From Chamaecyparis obtusa (Eukaryota; Streptophyta; Pinopsida; Cupressales; Cupressaceae): a stretch of 64,000 nt of DNA. The position numbers were made by a program, and so were the translations under genes. Below, in pieces: positions 1 through 12,001 of the stretch. The stretch spans positions 558,501 through 622,500 of the forward strand of contig BSBK01000527.1 in assembly GCA_027943335.1 (NCBI GenBank), read 5' to 3'. The stretch's first letter is position 1; every line of letters starts with the position of its first letter. The notes under the pieces were generated by a model. That model ran no database searches. It was not told the DNA's origin and saw only the letters and a program-made list of their open reading frames with translations.

Positions 1-2145
1 ATACTCCTGAACTCAGGATAAGTGCTTTGCCTATTATCCCTCTCACTCCCAAACTTGATCATCAAATTCTTATCCTACCATGAACTCACTGAAATCACCT
101 TAAAGACTTTAATCCTAACTTTTTTAGGAACTCAAAGATAACTCCACAATACTCTTTGTTTACCATATGCTAACTCACTTTGTGACATTAACATATATGA
201 GCCCAAGATCAGAATAAGATGACAAACAAGAATCTGAGATTGGAATTAAAGTGCATTCTCATTAAAATCTTCAAAATCAATACATTATCAGAATAACAAA
301 ATGTTAGGAAACAAACCCTGGAATCCAAGCTCTCCTTGTTCAGTCTTTTACATTGACTCTCAACATAAACCATCAACAACCCTACAAAATAAAAAAATTC
401 AACCATATATACCCCCTAGTCATCTTGGGATCCCAAAATAGGATGCAACAAGCTACGGATGATTAGGGTTAGGGTTTCACCCACCAAACCAACTAAGATC
501 AATCAGGAATTTATTACAATTGGGGGAAAACCAAGCAACCTGGAGAAAGCAGATCCAAGAATGATCTATAATCATGGTAATTCCCTAAGAAAGTACTAAA
601 AACCATGGATTTGCCCATATTTATCAACCTGTTTGGCCACCTGCAACATGCCTTCGAGCAACCAAATCATGGTACAAACCCCTGTAATCAATTAGCAGAC
701 ACCCTGGACCACTCTGCAGCAGTCAGTGAGATCATTCCTACCAAACCCAATCGCTTAGACATTTAATTTCAGTCCTTCCTGTCACTGGAAACCCTTTGAA
801 AATTTGAATTTGAGAGAAACGACTAGTTTCATGGTGCCAGTAGCAAATCAACGGTTAGCATTCAAATCTTGACTGACTTTAAAACATGACCATCATATCA
901 TCTCTTTTTACCTGAGCCTCGTGACTAAACCATATAGGAATCCTAGTTTACATTTAGCAAATACGCGACAAAGGCTTTCTTTATTTGCGAAACACTTTCT
1001 TTAACTCAAGCTTCATCTAGCGAACCGGCGAACAAGCAAAACACTTAGCCCAAGTCACTATTCGGAGAACTAGCAACTGAAAGCTATCTCCGATTCGCTA
1101 GAAAACTTATGGCACTGGTAAAAATTTTGGAGATTCGGTGACCACTTTATTCACCTATTTTCTAGAAACCTCCACCAAATTTAATGTCAAAACTGCCAAA
1201 CCTTAGACCTTCTGACATCAGGCAAGATCAACGGTCATCACTAAAGTGCGATGCTAAAAGGCATGCCTCTTATCCTTGCGATGCAACGACAACCATAAGA
1301 TCTTACAGGACTTTAACCTACTCCAAAGACTGAAGACCTCGGGCCCACTGACATCATCCCTGTCACCACCGCTAGCCAATGAGAAATCACTACGTCAACT
1401 CCAACTATCAGAGGACCCACCTTCCCCTTGACACCTGAGAAAAGGTAAAATCGACGGCTAGCATAAGATCGCATGGCTCTGACAAAACCCATGAGAACTT
1501 ACGCCAATTGTAGATCTTCTATGGATGTCGGGACCCTCAAGGACATGCTAGTAATCAGGTCCCACAGACACTTGCCAAATCATCAGCACCTCGACCAATG
1601 AAAATCTGCCAAGTCAGGATGACTAGGCAAACAAGGACCCACCGTGCACAGGCCGCAACATGTTGGAAGATCGAGCAGTCATCGCATGATCGCATGGAAT
1701 ATTCCTACTCCATACGATCATGCACCTGCCATCAGATTGAAAGCAACTGCGATGCCAGGCCTCGCTTACCATGTGAACACGTGACCAAAGAAAATGAAAC
1801 CGCCAGCAGAGTCGCAAAATGTTAAGGGATAAACTACCGGGAATAGGAGACTACACTACCATTGCAGTCGCTGAATCACCGAAATAAAATGTTGACTACC
1901 GAAGGACTATGCAAACTAGCGACAGACTGGGAAAGATAAAGTGCATGTGCATTTTCTAGTCACTTAAGTGGCCCGAAAAGGTAATGAAGAAATAGAACAT
2001 GCTGAGACCGACTTAGGGTTTCTACATGCAACGGCTAGAAATTTAAAAATTTGACCTAGGGCTTCAAGCCAGGGACATGGAAAATATTGTAGAGACCAGG
2101 GGAAAAAAAAATACATAGTCATGAAAAATATTTTAGGTGCTAATA
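1..2145 (-). repeat. Element A 3' LTR (truncated by window start)
   Basis: Base 1 aligns with base 9850 of the other LTR, so about 349 bases are missing off the left edge. The match runs to 2145, where the right copy ends ...GCTAACA and this one ...GCTAATA, so the sense-strand TG start has become TA. A minus-strand TATATATGG at 403-411 is a plausible TATA box, placing U3 to its right. No convincing polypurine tract is visible just outside 2145. Differences from the other copy are mostly C/T and G/A. Confidence 0.93.
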
Positions 2146-2364
2146 GTGGCTCTGTCTAGGGATGGTGGGCAACCCATGCCTATGCAAGAACACAAAATTT
2201 CTGGGAGAGCAGACCACCAACTGGACCAAAAAAACCTTGAACAACATAGAGCAAGGGACAAAACCCTACAAGCCAAGACAAAAGAAACAGGGAATAGGCA
2301 CACCACTATACAGAATGTACAATATATACAGACCTAACTACTATTCATGGAAAAACAAATACCT

Positions 2365-3480
2365 TCAATTGAAGTATTTCTTCAAGAATTGTCCATGAAC
2401 TGGCAATTCTTGAATATCACCATTTAATTCCTTGACAATGTAAGAATCCTGGCCCCATTTCTCATGAATTAGATATGACCCTAGCCAGATTGGGTCAAAT
2501 TTTCCATGTTTTCCTTTGTCCTCAAATCTAGCATTCCAAATTAATACCAAGTCACTAGGCTCAAACTTCCTATCAACAGTCCTTTTGTCATATAGATTCT
2601 TAACTTGTAACTGCAACCTAGCTTTTTTTGCAACAGATTCTCTTCTAGTTTCATCCAGCCTGATCAGGTCCTCAATCCTTAACTGCATTTCATCATCTAT
2701 ATCATCATCATATAACTGAACAAACTTATACATTTCCAATAAGTTGTTTTGAGGCATCCTTGCATGTATTCCATACACTAAGTCAAATGGTGCACAACCA
2801 ATTGCCTTCTTCATAGTTACCCTATCAGCCCATACAGCTAATGGCAATTTTGAACTCCATGCTCATTTATTCTTACCAAGGATCCTCTTAAGGATTTTTA
2901 TCAAGCTCTCATTTGTTGATTCTGCCTATCCATTCCCCTGTGGATGATAGGGTGAGGAGTATGACATCTAAATTCCTAGACCTTGGCAGAATTCCCTGTA
3001 CTCAGTAGACCTAAAACACATTGCATTATCACTGACAATCCTCTCAGGACAACCAAACCTTGTGACAATATTATTCAGCAAGAAATCAGTCACCACCTTA
3101 CTAGTTGAATTCCTTGTGAGGATAGCCTCAACCCACTTTTTAAAATAATCAGTGGCAACCAATATCCAAGAATGCCCTCCACTAGACTTATTCGGTATCT
3201 CCCCTATGAAATTTATTCCCCACTGTTGGAAAGGAGCCTGCACTTCAATTGGCCTTAAGGGCATATTGCCTAAAAACTTAAGCTTACCAAAGAATCTCTG
3301 ACAAGCATCACACCTCCTTACCAACTATTATGCATCCTTGAAGATTGTGGGCCACCAAAATCCTACTCTCAAGATTTTTTGAGTAGTAGTTTTACCCATA
3401 TAATGTCCCCCACAAACTCCCTCATGCATTTCTTTTAAAAACTTGTCAGCCTAATTTTCATCAACACACTTCAAAAGTAT
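2365..3480 (-). pseudogene. Element A integrase
   Basis: Same frame as RT. The HHCC zinc finger is visible (HEGVCGGH at about 3400-3430, then CDACQ at about 3305-3320). The catalytic core reads QQWGINFIGEIP, where families have D for this N, then ATDYFKKWVEA, IVSDNAMCF, and after stops AESTNESLIKIL with the Glu kept. The C-terminal region (2365-2847) includes PSDLVLIWNARF and GPYLI-like WLGSYLI. It would insert the cDNA, but the first Asp is Asn and there are several stops. The frame ends at TGA at 2365, about 220 bases from the 3' LTR; that interval shows no gene. Confidence 0.87.
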
Positions 3481-3804
3481 GCAATCCAAATTTTTTCTAT
3501 ACAATTTTCATCTTACAATCACATACTTGATAGCTTGTAACTTCAAAGTCCTTTTCTTATTATCATCCATTCCTGCTGGACATTTCATGTTCCTTAAGTA
3601 AAATATAACATCTTGATACTAGATACAATCATCCATATCACATGTGTAATCAACCTCAGCTTGATTTATCTAATTTGCATCAAGATTGGATTGAGCCATC
3701 AATTTTTCCAATCCTTGTCCCCTAACCAATTTGGTAATCTAAACATCAATATTGAATTCTTGAATTCTATTTATCCATCTACATCTCCTTCGAGACACCT
3801 CTTG

Positions 3805-5000
3805 CTATGAAAAGATATCCTTTACTGTAGCACTAGGTACAAAAGCAATCACAACTGCTCCCATTAAATAACATCTAAAAGCCTTGACTGCCTTCACCAA
3901 TGCATAAGCTTGTTTCTCATTGATATCATATTTCAATTCAGTAGCCTGCAAAGATTTACTAAAAAATGCAATAGGCTGCTCATAACCTTCACTATTTTTC
4001 TGCAAAAAAACTATGGCAATAGTATGAAAAGATGCAAAAAATAAGATATGCATTAGGACACTGTAATTAGGTGCCTTAAGCACAGGTACATCTTTGATAG
4101 CCTGCTTGATATTCTTGAAAGCTTCATCAGGCTCACCCTCCCATTTAATCTCAGAGCCTTTCTTCAACATCTTGGATATTGACCTAGTAACTTTAGCAAA
4201 ATTTGTAACAAATCTTCTCAAGAAATTCACCTGACCAAAGAAAGACTAAATTCCTTTAACATTTTTTGGTCTAGGGATTTTATCAATGGTTGCCACTCTC
4301 TCAGGATCAATTCTGACTCCTTGCTTTCCAACCAAGTGGCCAAGCAACTTACCCTCAGTGACACCAAATGCACATTTCCTTGGGTTTAATGAAATGCCAT
4401 ATTCCAAAGCCCTCACAAATATTTTCTCCAAATGAGTACAATGGTCATCTTCCTTCTTGGAATAGGCAGTTAAATCATCTTGATAAACAACAAGGAAATC
4501 ATTTATAAAATCTGAAAAGGCAACATCCATTTCCCTCTGAAAAGTTGCACCAGCATTTGTAAGACCAAAAGTCATTCTCACATAAACATACGTCCCCCAA
4601 GGTGTAGTGAAAGTTGTCTTAAATTATTTTGATTCTTTCACAATTACTTGATTATAACCAGAGAAACCATCCATCATATACATTAATTCAAATCTGGTCA
4701 CTCTCTGCAACATAGCCTCCATATTGGGCAGACAATAGTTATCCTTTAATGAGCTAGTGTTCAAATTTCTGAAATCCACACAAAGTCTTATGTCCCCATT
4801 CTTCTTTCTAACAGGGACCAAATTTGACACCCAAGAAGAATGTCTAATGGGCTTAATAATTCCAGCATCTCTTAGCTTCATTAATTCTTCTTGCATCTTA
4901 GGTGCCAAAGTAGGATTTATAGGCCTTTGTTTTTGCCTAAAGGGTTTGGCATCTTCTTTCAAAGGAATAACATGTTGAAACAAGTCTTCTCTATAAACCT
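3805..5000 (-). pseudogene. Element A reverse transcriptase and gypsy RNase H
   Basis: Same frame as the upstream RNase H. RT motifs in order: MQEELMKLRDAGIIKPIRHS, NGDIRLCVDFRNLN, MMDGFSGYNQ, then after a TAA at 4624 MTFGLTNAGATFQREMD and VYQDDLTAYS, the catalytic YxDD, intact. CAFGV..KLLGHLVG and the RT thumb follow. After a TAG at 4246 comes the usual gypsy RNase H (WEGEPDEAFKNIK, PIAFFSKSLQ, YDINEKQAYALVKA), ending at a TAG at 3805. The first Asp region of this RNase H reads LFFASFHTIA where a D/T is usual, so it is probably inactive. Confidence 0.88.
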
Positions 5001-5429
5001 TTAGGTCATCATATGACCATGCAAAAACATGCCTAAATTTTCTTAGTAGCTCAATCAAGGACTTCCTTACCTTGTGAGACATCTCTCTACCAATATAAAC
5101 CTTCTTAGGTGCCTCTTGTGTTCCAAGATTTATTTCTTCCAAATTTATATGATCCTCCTTTTTGGTACCTATCTGAACTCTGTCCTGATTATCAAATACA
5201 GTTTCTAGAACAACAAGCCCCTTAGGAACCTTGTTAGTTTTAAGTTGAATGACCTCATTACCAAGGACAACCTCCTTTCCTTCTGCAGTCGCAACCAAGG
5301 CAAAACAATCCAACTCCTGACCATGATACTGATCTTCACAATTCAAAAATCTCAAGATATCCTGGTCATTTTCAAAAACTTGCCAATTCTCAACATTATC
5401 TGGTATACTAGGCCTAGTCTGAATTTCAA

Positions 5430-5895
5430 CTTTGGAGAGGCCAGCAAAAGTAACATCACTAGGATTGATTACAATATTAGCCAACAAATCAGCCATCTTG
5501 TTATTACTTCTATCCTTCCACTCAATATTGAAGGCATCAAAACACTCAATCAAATCCCAAACAGCATTTCTGTACTGCTTCAACCTTTTGTTCTTGGAAG
5601 CATATACTGATCTTATTTGGGACACCACTAATTCAGAATCCCCAATAACTTTTATACATTTAATTCCATGATTTTGTGCCAATCTCAATCCTAGCAACAA
5701 TGCTTCATACTCTGCTATATTATTGGTACAAATGAAATTCAATGTGAAAGAAAACTTGTAGGTGCTCCCATTAGGAGAAATGAGTAAAATACCTGCTCCT
5801 GCCCCATCTTTGCAGCTAGCACCATCAAAGTACATCACCCACAAATCACCCTTCACAGACCTAGAACCTATCTCTTCAGCAATACAAGCTCCTTT
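5430..5895 (-). pseudogene. Element A extra RNase H domain placed before RT
   Basis: Reads VMYFDGASCKDGAGAGILL ... NNIAEYEALLLGLRLA ... IGDSELVVSQI ... NNKMADLLAN, a full RNase HI fold with acidic residues in FDG, EYEA, GDSE and ADLLA. This wording is that of the archaeal-like (plant-cellular-like) RNase H added in the Tat lineage, not the usual gypsy RNase H. It is directly followed in the same frame, after a ~170-residue linker, by the RT. A normal gypsy RNase H also follows the RT, so the order here is protease, RNase H, RT, RNase H, integrase. The domain itself has no stop and all acidic residues, so it may be the best preserved enzyme of the element. Confidence 0.85.
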
Positions 5896-6605
5896 TCAAG
5901 TATAGTGACCTTAGCTTTGAAAGCATTGACATCAGTATCTATAAAGTAGGTAACCTCATTATCAATATTATTTTCAATCATATAGGTTACCCTTGGTTCT
6001 CTTTCAATCTTAACAAATTGATCATCAATCTTGAAGGTTGCAGAAAAAACATCACACTGCAAACATCCACCCATGGAAGCACTCCATTTCCTAGATAATA
6101 GCATACCATAATGGGGTGGAATGTCCACCACCAAGACACTCATGGTCAATTCTTTCTCTAGATAGGCTGCCAATCTGTATGGCATTGCATTTATAGTCCT
6201 AATGACTGGTACTTCCCTCTGATCCATTGCACAACATCTACCTTGATCTGTATCAACCTTGAGACCTAAATTTTCCATGATCTTAAAAGGCATAACAGTA
6301 TTGGAAGCACCATAATCGATCATACAATTTCTTAACTTCATTCCATTCACAAGGATACTCAAGAAGAATGGATCTATATTCTCAAGGCTAGCATTGACTG
6401 ATTTATCCAAGTATATAGGTGGTATATGAGATACCAATCCTTGAACCTCCACTTCTATCAAAACTTTATCCTGAGGTTCATTGCATGCAATATCATTACT
6501 ATGAACATTATCTAACCATGCAATAGCCCTATCTTTATGTTCAGGGATCCTCAACAATTTTGACAATGGAACCTTGACAGTTATCTGAGACAACGCAGCC
6601 AACAT
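5868..6605 (-). pseudogene. Element A aspartic protease
   Basis: In frame with gag after a TAG. The active-site region reads CMIDYGASNTVMP, so the catalytic Asp is kept but the usual D-S/T-G is D-Y-G. Downstream YGMLLSRKWSAS corresponds to the conserved second half of Tat-type proteases. It would cut Gag and Pol. The frame ends with TAG at 5868-5870 inside a 25-base overlap with the next (-1) frame, which carries the RNase H and RT. Confidence 0.82.
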
Positions 6606-6635
6606 ATCAACAAGAGTAGAGGGAGGAAACTCAAT

Positions 6636-9356
6636 CTATTCTGCTTTATTGTCTTTTTGTTTATCTGATATGTTGGTTGTAGCTATGACCTTTACCTTTT
6701 CAGCTCTAGCCATTTTGCCAACTGGCTTTTCTATTTCATTACAAATTTTCTCAACTCCAACCCCCTTAGGTTCCCACTTCTTACCTTTTACATTTTTGAA
6801 CCTCACTAAATGATCATCCCTTGATCTATTTCCACTGAATTCCTCGGAGTTGGTGTTCTTCATAAACATTCCTGCAGCTTTCCCATTTGCATCCCTTGCC
6901 ACCATGCCTCTAGTTTGCACTTGGGCTATCATTTCTACAGTAATTCTATCCATTTCTTCCTTTGAAGGTCTTCTCAAATTTACTATTTCTGAGGAAGAAA
7001 TCATGTTACATGTCTTTTCATCAATGTCATCATTATCAGAAAAAACCTCCTGATGGAAAAGTGCCCTATTGTGTCTTTTCAAACATACATCTGCTTCTTC
7101 ATCAATATCAGAATCATCTGCATATCCCAAATATGAAGTTACCATGTTGCATCCAATGTCATCATGATTTTCTTCTTGATCTAACTCCTCATCGTTACCA
7201 TCTTGATATGCTGACATGGACTGTGCAACCACACAATGATTTGCAGAATGAGGGGACTGACATGCTAGACACCATGGTGTATCCTTTATAACATTTATAG
7301 AGCATCTTTGTAAAGGATCAGGGACAAATTTATCATTACTTCCTTTTTTAGTAGGGACAACAGGCTTTCCATCCTTCCATTGGGTGTTGTAGGGATAGTT
7401 CTGCAATCTATTCTGCCTACTGAAATTGTTGTTGAATTGAAGCTTTTCATTGGCAGGATCATTATTAATTCTATTAGCAGGTGCTTTTAAATCCTTCAAT
7501 GCATTCAACACCTTATCCAATTTATCTTCCTCTTGTCTCTTATTTCCAACATTCCTTTCATTATCCCTTTTGTATTTTTTATCCCCAAACAACTTTGGAT
7601 CATCTCTCTTTCCACCCAATTTTCTTGATATTTTCATATTGTTTTCAATATTGACAGCAATCCTAAAAGCATCTCTGAGAGTTCTAGGTTCTTTGTCTCT
7701 CAACAAATATCCCATCTTTCCATCAAATGCATTGAAGTATGTGGTCAAACAAACATTTTCATCTAACCACATAACTTGAAACAACATATGCATACCCTTC
7801 TGAAATCTCATATTGAATTCAGCTGCAGACTCGTTCTAATTTTTCCTTATAGTGTTGAACTCATTCAACATGAAACTAGCATTAAGCTTGTCACCATACT
7901 GTTCTTTGAAACATCTCTCAAAAGAATCCCATGTATCAATACATCTGTCAGGGAGTCTCTTAAACCAATCTCGAGCATCCTCCACCAGGGATTGAACAAA
8001 TAATTTCATGGCTACATCCTCATGCTCTACCTCATAATCATTCAACATATCAACAAATAACCTAAGATTTTCCTCACAACTAATGGCATTTTTACCAGAA
8101 AACTTAGGTACCTTATCTCTTATATCAATTGGAAAAGCATTTGGGTAGCCAGGTATTCCATCAAAACTAATTTGTCTATAGCCTTCTAGTTGCATAGGTC
8201 TTCTTTGAAAACTTGAACTATTGTTAACTCTAGGATCAACATTTATCTTGGCAAATGAAGAAGGAATTGAACTAGTAGCAGCATTACTAAATGGAACAGT
8301 AGTAGTCATAAATGGCATACCTAGTTCAGTATCAGATGGGCCAAGAGCATTAGCAGATGAAGCCTTCAAGAACTGGATCTTTCTTCTCTTTTCTGCAATG
8401 GAAGCTTCAACTTTAGCCCTCTCTAATTCTCTTGCAAGGTCCTCATCTTCTTTTCTTCTTCTCTCCATCTCTATATCCTTATTTGAATTGGGTGGTGGGA
8501 CCCCTGGTATTGTCAATGATTTGCTTGTTTGATGTCCCACCATCTTTTGCTTTCCTTTTTCACCAGCAGCAACAGCAGGCCTAGTGATCTCATACCCATC
8601 TTTATCTTTAGGGAGGGAAGCATAAAATTGAACCTATCTAACCACAAGGCCCTCTTTATCAAACTCATGGTCTTGCAGCAGGCACTCCTACTCATTTCTC
8701 AAAGCATCAAGATCACCAAAGACATCATGCTACAATTTTTTAGGAGCAAAAGCAAGCATCTTGTTTCTCTCCTTCAATTCATTAATCTTTCTAAGAAGAG
8801 ACTCTCTTTCTATCAGAGCATTCACTTTCTCATCTTCTCTCTCCTTTTGTAACCTCTTATGTATGGCATCCTACTCTGCCAACTGTAACCTTAGTGCACT
8901 TAAATCATCTAGGTCTATCATAATATCATCAGAACCTGATGACACATCCATATCAGTGAGACTTTGATATGGGAATTGGACCTGTCTCAATCTCATGGGT
9001 TGCCTTCTGAACATATCCTCATCAAGATCTAAGTCTAGTTCAAAACCCCTTTCTCTAGCTTGTTCATCCTAACCTGCAGGTAATGAACCCTTATCTTGAA
9101 TTACTGCCTCTGGGGTATCATAAAATTTATCTTCAAAGTGGCCACTATCTGATCTACAACTCTTGTGTTGTGAATCTTCCTCGTGAGAGGATGCATGTGA
9201 TACTCTACTTCTGGTATTTCTTTGTTCTCTCATGGGAGCACTAGTAGACTCACCATTTCTTCTGATCCAACTCTTCTTTTCCTGTCTAGGTAACTATTCC
9301 AGAGTAACCTCCAGATTTTTCTTAACAAAGAACCTAGTATTCCTTCTTTTTTCCAT
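6636..9356 (-). pseudogene. gag: Element A gag polyprotein, broken by TAG stops
   Basis: The frame starts at an ATG at 9354-9356 (protein start MEKRRNTRFF) and stays open without indels into the protease, interrupted only by TAG codons. The N-terminal third is charged and probably coiled (8700-8900, RLQKEREDEKVNALIERE). The capsid-like retrotransposon gag region lies at about 7850-8200 (key words VPKFSG, DARDWFKRLP, WDSFERCFKEQYGD). Near 7250-7290 there is a zinc-knuckle-like CLACQSPHSANHC with spacing C-x2-C-x3-H-x4-C, one residue shorter than the usual C-x2-C-x4-H-x4-C. Gag would form the particle shell and bind the RNA. The copy cannot give full protein unless all stops are read through. 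Confidence 0.85.
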
Positions 9357-9480
9357 GATTCTGCAATTTATAACACTGGTTCTAACCTTTTTGAGTCACC
9401 GCCCACCAAAGTGGGAAATATTTTAACTAAATGCAATAGGAAAAACAAGAATCCACTTAAAAACTTTATCTCTAAACTCT

Positions 9481-9497
9481 CCCCAATAGAGTTGCCA
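9481..9497 (-). other. Element A primer binding site candidate
   Basis: Minus strand reads TGGCAACTCTATTGGGG, starting three bases inside the 5' LTR. The TGG start and position are as expected for a tRNA primer site, and similar TGGCRACTC... sequences occur at this place in plant gypsy elements. The tRNA was not identified. Confidence 0.7.
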
Positions 9498-9500
9498 TTT

Positions 9501-11994
9501 TGTTGGTTGTCTTTTCTTTCTACTTGCAGGTTTACACTATGATTGACAAATCTATGTCACCGACTCTATCACCACTCCAAAGTCTGTAAGAAAAAGGGCC
9601 AATTAACAAGGATCAAAGAGATCCTCCTACACTTTGAGCCTAGATACTTAGGTGGGTGTACCTTTGATTCACTTCTTGAAAGGAATCACAAAATGTTATG
9701 CATTATACCCTTTACAAACTAATTGAAAGATTTTATCATTTATATGTATGGTGGATGATGATGAACTGCTTCCAGAGAAAGGATCAGTGCCTTAACTTAG
9801 GGCATAGAGTCACCAAAATAACATATATCAACTAAAAATCTTAAATCAAATACTCCTGAACTCAAGATAAGTGCTTTGCCTATTATCCTTCTCACTCCCA
9901 AACTTGATCATCAAATTCTTATCCTACCATGAACTCACTGAAATCACCTTAAAGACTTTAATCTTAACTTTGTTAGGAACTCAAAGATAACTCCACAATA
10001 CTCTTTGTTTACCATATGCTAACTCACTTTGTGACATTAACATATATGAACCCAAGATTAGAATAAGAAGACAAACAAGAATCTGAGATTGGAATTAAAG
10101 TGCATTCTCATTAAAATCTTCAAAATCAATACATTATCAGAATAACAAAATGTTAGGAAACAAACCCTGGAATCCAAGCTCTCCTTGTTCAGTCTTTTAC
10201 ATTGACTCTCAACATAAACCATCAACAACCCTACAAAATAAAAAAATTCAACCATATATACCCCCTAGTCATCTTGGGATCCCAAAATAGGATGCAACAA
10301 GCTACGGATGATTAGGGTTAGGGTTTTACCCACCAAACCAATTAAGATCAATCAGAAATTTATTACAATTGGGGGAAAACCAAGCAACCTAGAGAAAGCA
10401 GATCCAAGAATGATCTATAATCATGGTAATTCCCTAAGAAAGTATTGAAAACCATGGATTTGCCCATATTTATCAACCTGTTCGGCCACCTGCAACATGC
10501 CTTCAAGCAACAAAATCATGGTACAAACCCCTACAATCAATTAGCAGACACCCTAGACCACTCTGCAGTAGTCAGCGAGATCATTCCTACCAAACCCAAT
10601 CGCTTAGACATTTAATTTTAGTCCTTCCTGTCACTGGAAACCCTTTGAAAATTTGAATTTGAGAGAAACACCTAGTTTCATGGTGCCAGTAGAAAATCGG
10701 CGGTCAGCATTCAAATCTTGACTAACTTTAAAACATGACCATCAGATCATCTCTTTTTACCTGGGCCTTGTGACTAAACCATGTAGGAATTTTGGTTTAC
10801 ATTTAGTGAATACATGACAAAGGATTTCTTTATTTGCGAAACACTTTCTTTAACTCAAGCTTCATCTAGTGAACCAGAGAACAAGCAAAACACTTAACCC
10901 AAGTCACTATTCGGAGAACTAGCGACTGAAAGCTATCTCCCATTCACCAGAAAACTTATGGCACTGCTAAACTTTTTGGAGATTCAGCGACCACTTTATT
11001 CGCCTATTTTCTAGAAACCTCCACCAAATTTAATGTCAAAACTACCAAACCTTAGACCTTTTGACATCAAGCAAGATCAACGGTCATCGCTAAAGCACGA
11101 TGCTAAAAGGCGTGCATCTTATCCTTGCGGTGCAACAACAACCACAAGATCTTGCAGGACTTTAACTTGCTCTAAAGACTAAAGACCTCGGGCCCACAGA
11201 CATCATCCCCTTCACCATCGTTGGTCAATGAGAAATCGCTACGTTGGCTCCAACTATCAGAGGACCCACCTTCCCCTTGACACCTAAGAAAAGGTAAGAT
11301 CGACGACTAGCGTAAGATCGCATGGCTCTGACAAAACCCATGAGAACTTACGCCAACCGTAGATCTTCTGCAGATGTCAAGACCCTCAAGGACATGCCGG
11401 CAATCAAGTCCCACTGACACTTGCCAAATCATCAGTGCCTCGACTAATGAAAAATCTGCCCAGTCAGGATGACTGGGCAAACAAGGACCCACTATGCATA
11501 GGCCGCAACATGTTGGAAGACCGGGCGGTCATCGCATGATCACATGGAATATTTCTACTCCATGCGATCATGCACCCACTGTCAAATTGAAAGGAACTGT
11601 GATGTCGAGCCCTGCTGACCATGTGAACACGCGACCAAAGAAAATGAAACTGCTAGCAGAGTCACAAAATGTTAAGGGATAAACCGTCGGGAACAAGAGA
11701 CTATGCGACCACTGCAGTCGCTGAATCGCCAAAATAAAATATTGACTGCCAGAGGACTATGCAAACTAGCGACAAACTAGGAAAGATAAAGCGCATGTAC
11801 ATTTTCTAGTCACTTAAGTGGCCCAAAAAGGTAATGAAGAAATAGAACATGCTGAGACCGACTTAGGGTTTCTACATGCAACAACTAGAAATTTAAAAAT
11901 TTGACCTAGGGTTTCAAGCTAGGGACATGGAAAATATTGTAGAGACCAGGGAAAAAAAAATACATAGTCATGAAAAATATTTTAGGTGCTAACA
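9501..11994 (-). repeat. Element A 5' LTR (complete, 2494 bp)
   Basis: Complete copy. In plus orientation it begins TGTTGG at 9501 and ends CTAACA at 11994, giving matching inverted termini. The primer-site-like sequence at 9481-9497 lies just inside. A minus-strand TATATATGG is at 10252-10260. The bases just outside (AAAGG, 11995-11999) are a candidate target duplication, but its partner is off the window. The 10800-11030 stretch holds dispersed TTCGC/GCGAA words discussed under findings. Confidence 0.92.
10252..10260 (-). promoter_or_regulatory. Element A LTR TATA box candidate
   Basis: TATATATGG on the minus strand, identical in the other LTR at 403-411. It lies about 750 bases from the inner LTR end, leaving room for R and U5. 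Confidence 0.5.
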
Positions 11995-12001
11995 AAAGGA
12001 A

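Larger units (their letters stand above)
1..11994 (-). mobile_element. Element A: Ty3/gypsy LTR retrotransposon, Tat-like, nested in element B
   Basis: Two long direct repeats (1-2145 and 9501-11994) flank an interior that reads on the minus strand as gag, protease, RNase H, RT, a second RNase H and integrase. The LTR reads TGTTAG...CCAACA in sense. A primer-site-like sequence lies next to the right (5') LTR. At its right edge the sequence resumes with a truncated RNase H of element B, so A inserted into B. The left end and left target duplication lie outside the window. The element is dead: about twenty in-frame stops and a lost integrase Asp. The lineage call rests on the extra RNase H and on the protease wording (LLSRKWSAS). 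Confidence 0.9.

Noticed and set aside
209..406. 65-codon minus-strand frame, repeated at 10058-10255
   Set aside because: Lies in the element A LTR in both copies; it is repeated only because the LTR is repeated, and overlaps the TATA region.
1598..1825. Overlapping frames on both strands in the LTR
   Set aside because: Non-coding U3; frames are not kept in the other LTR copy.
5245..5610. Plus-strand frame of 121 codons
   Set aside because: Shadow of the RNase H frame of element A.
8221..8532. Plus-strand frame of 103 codons
   Set aside because: Shadow of the gag frame on the minus strand.
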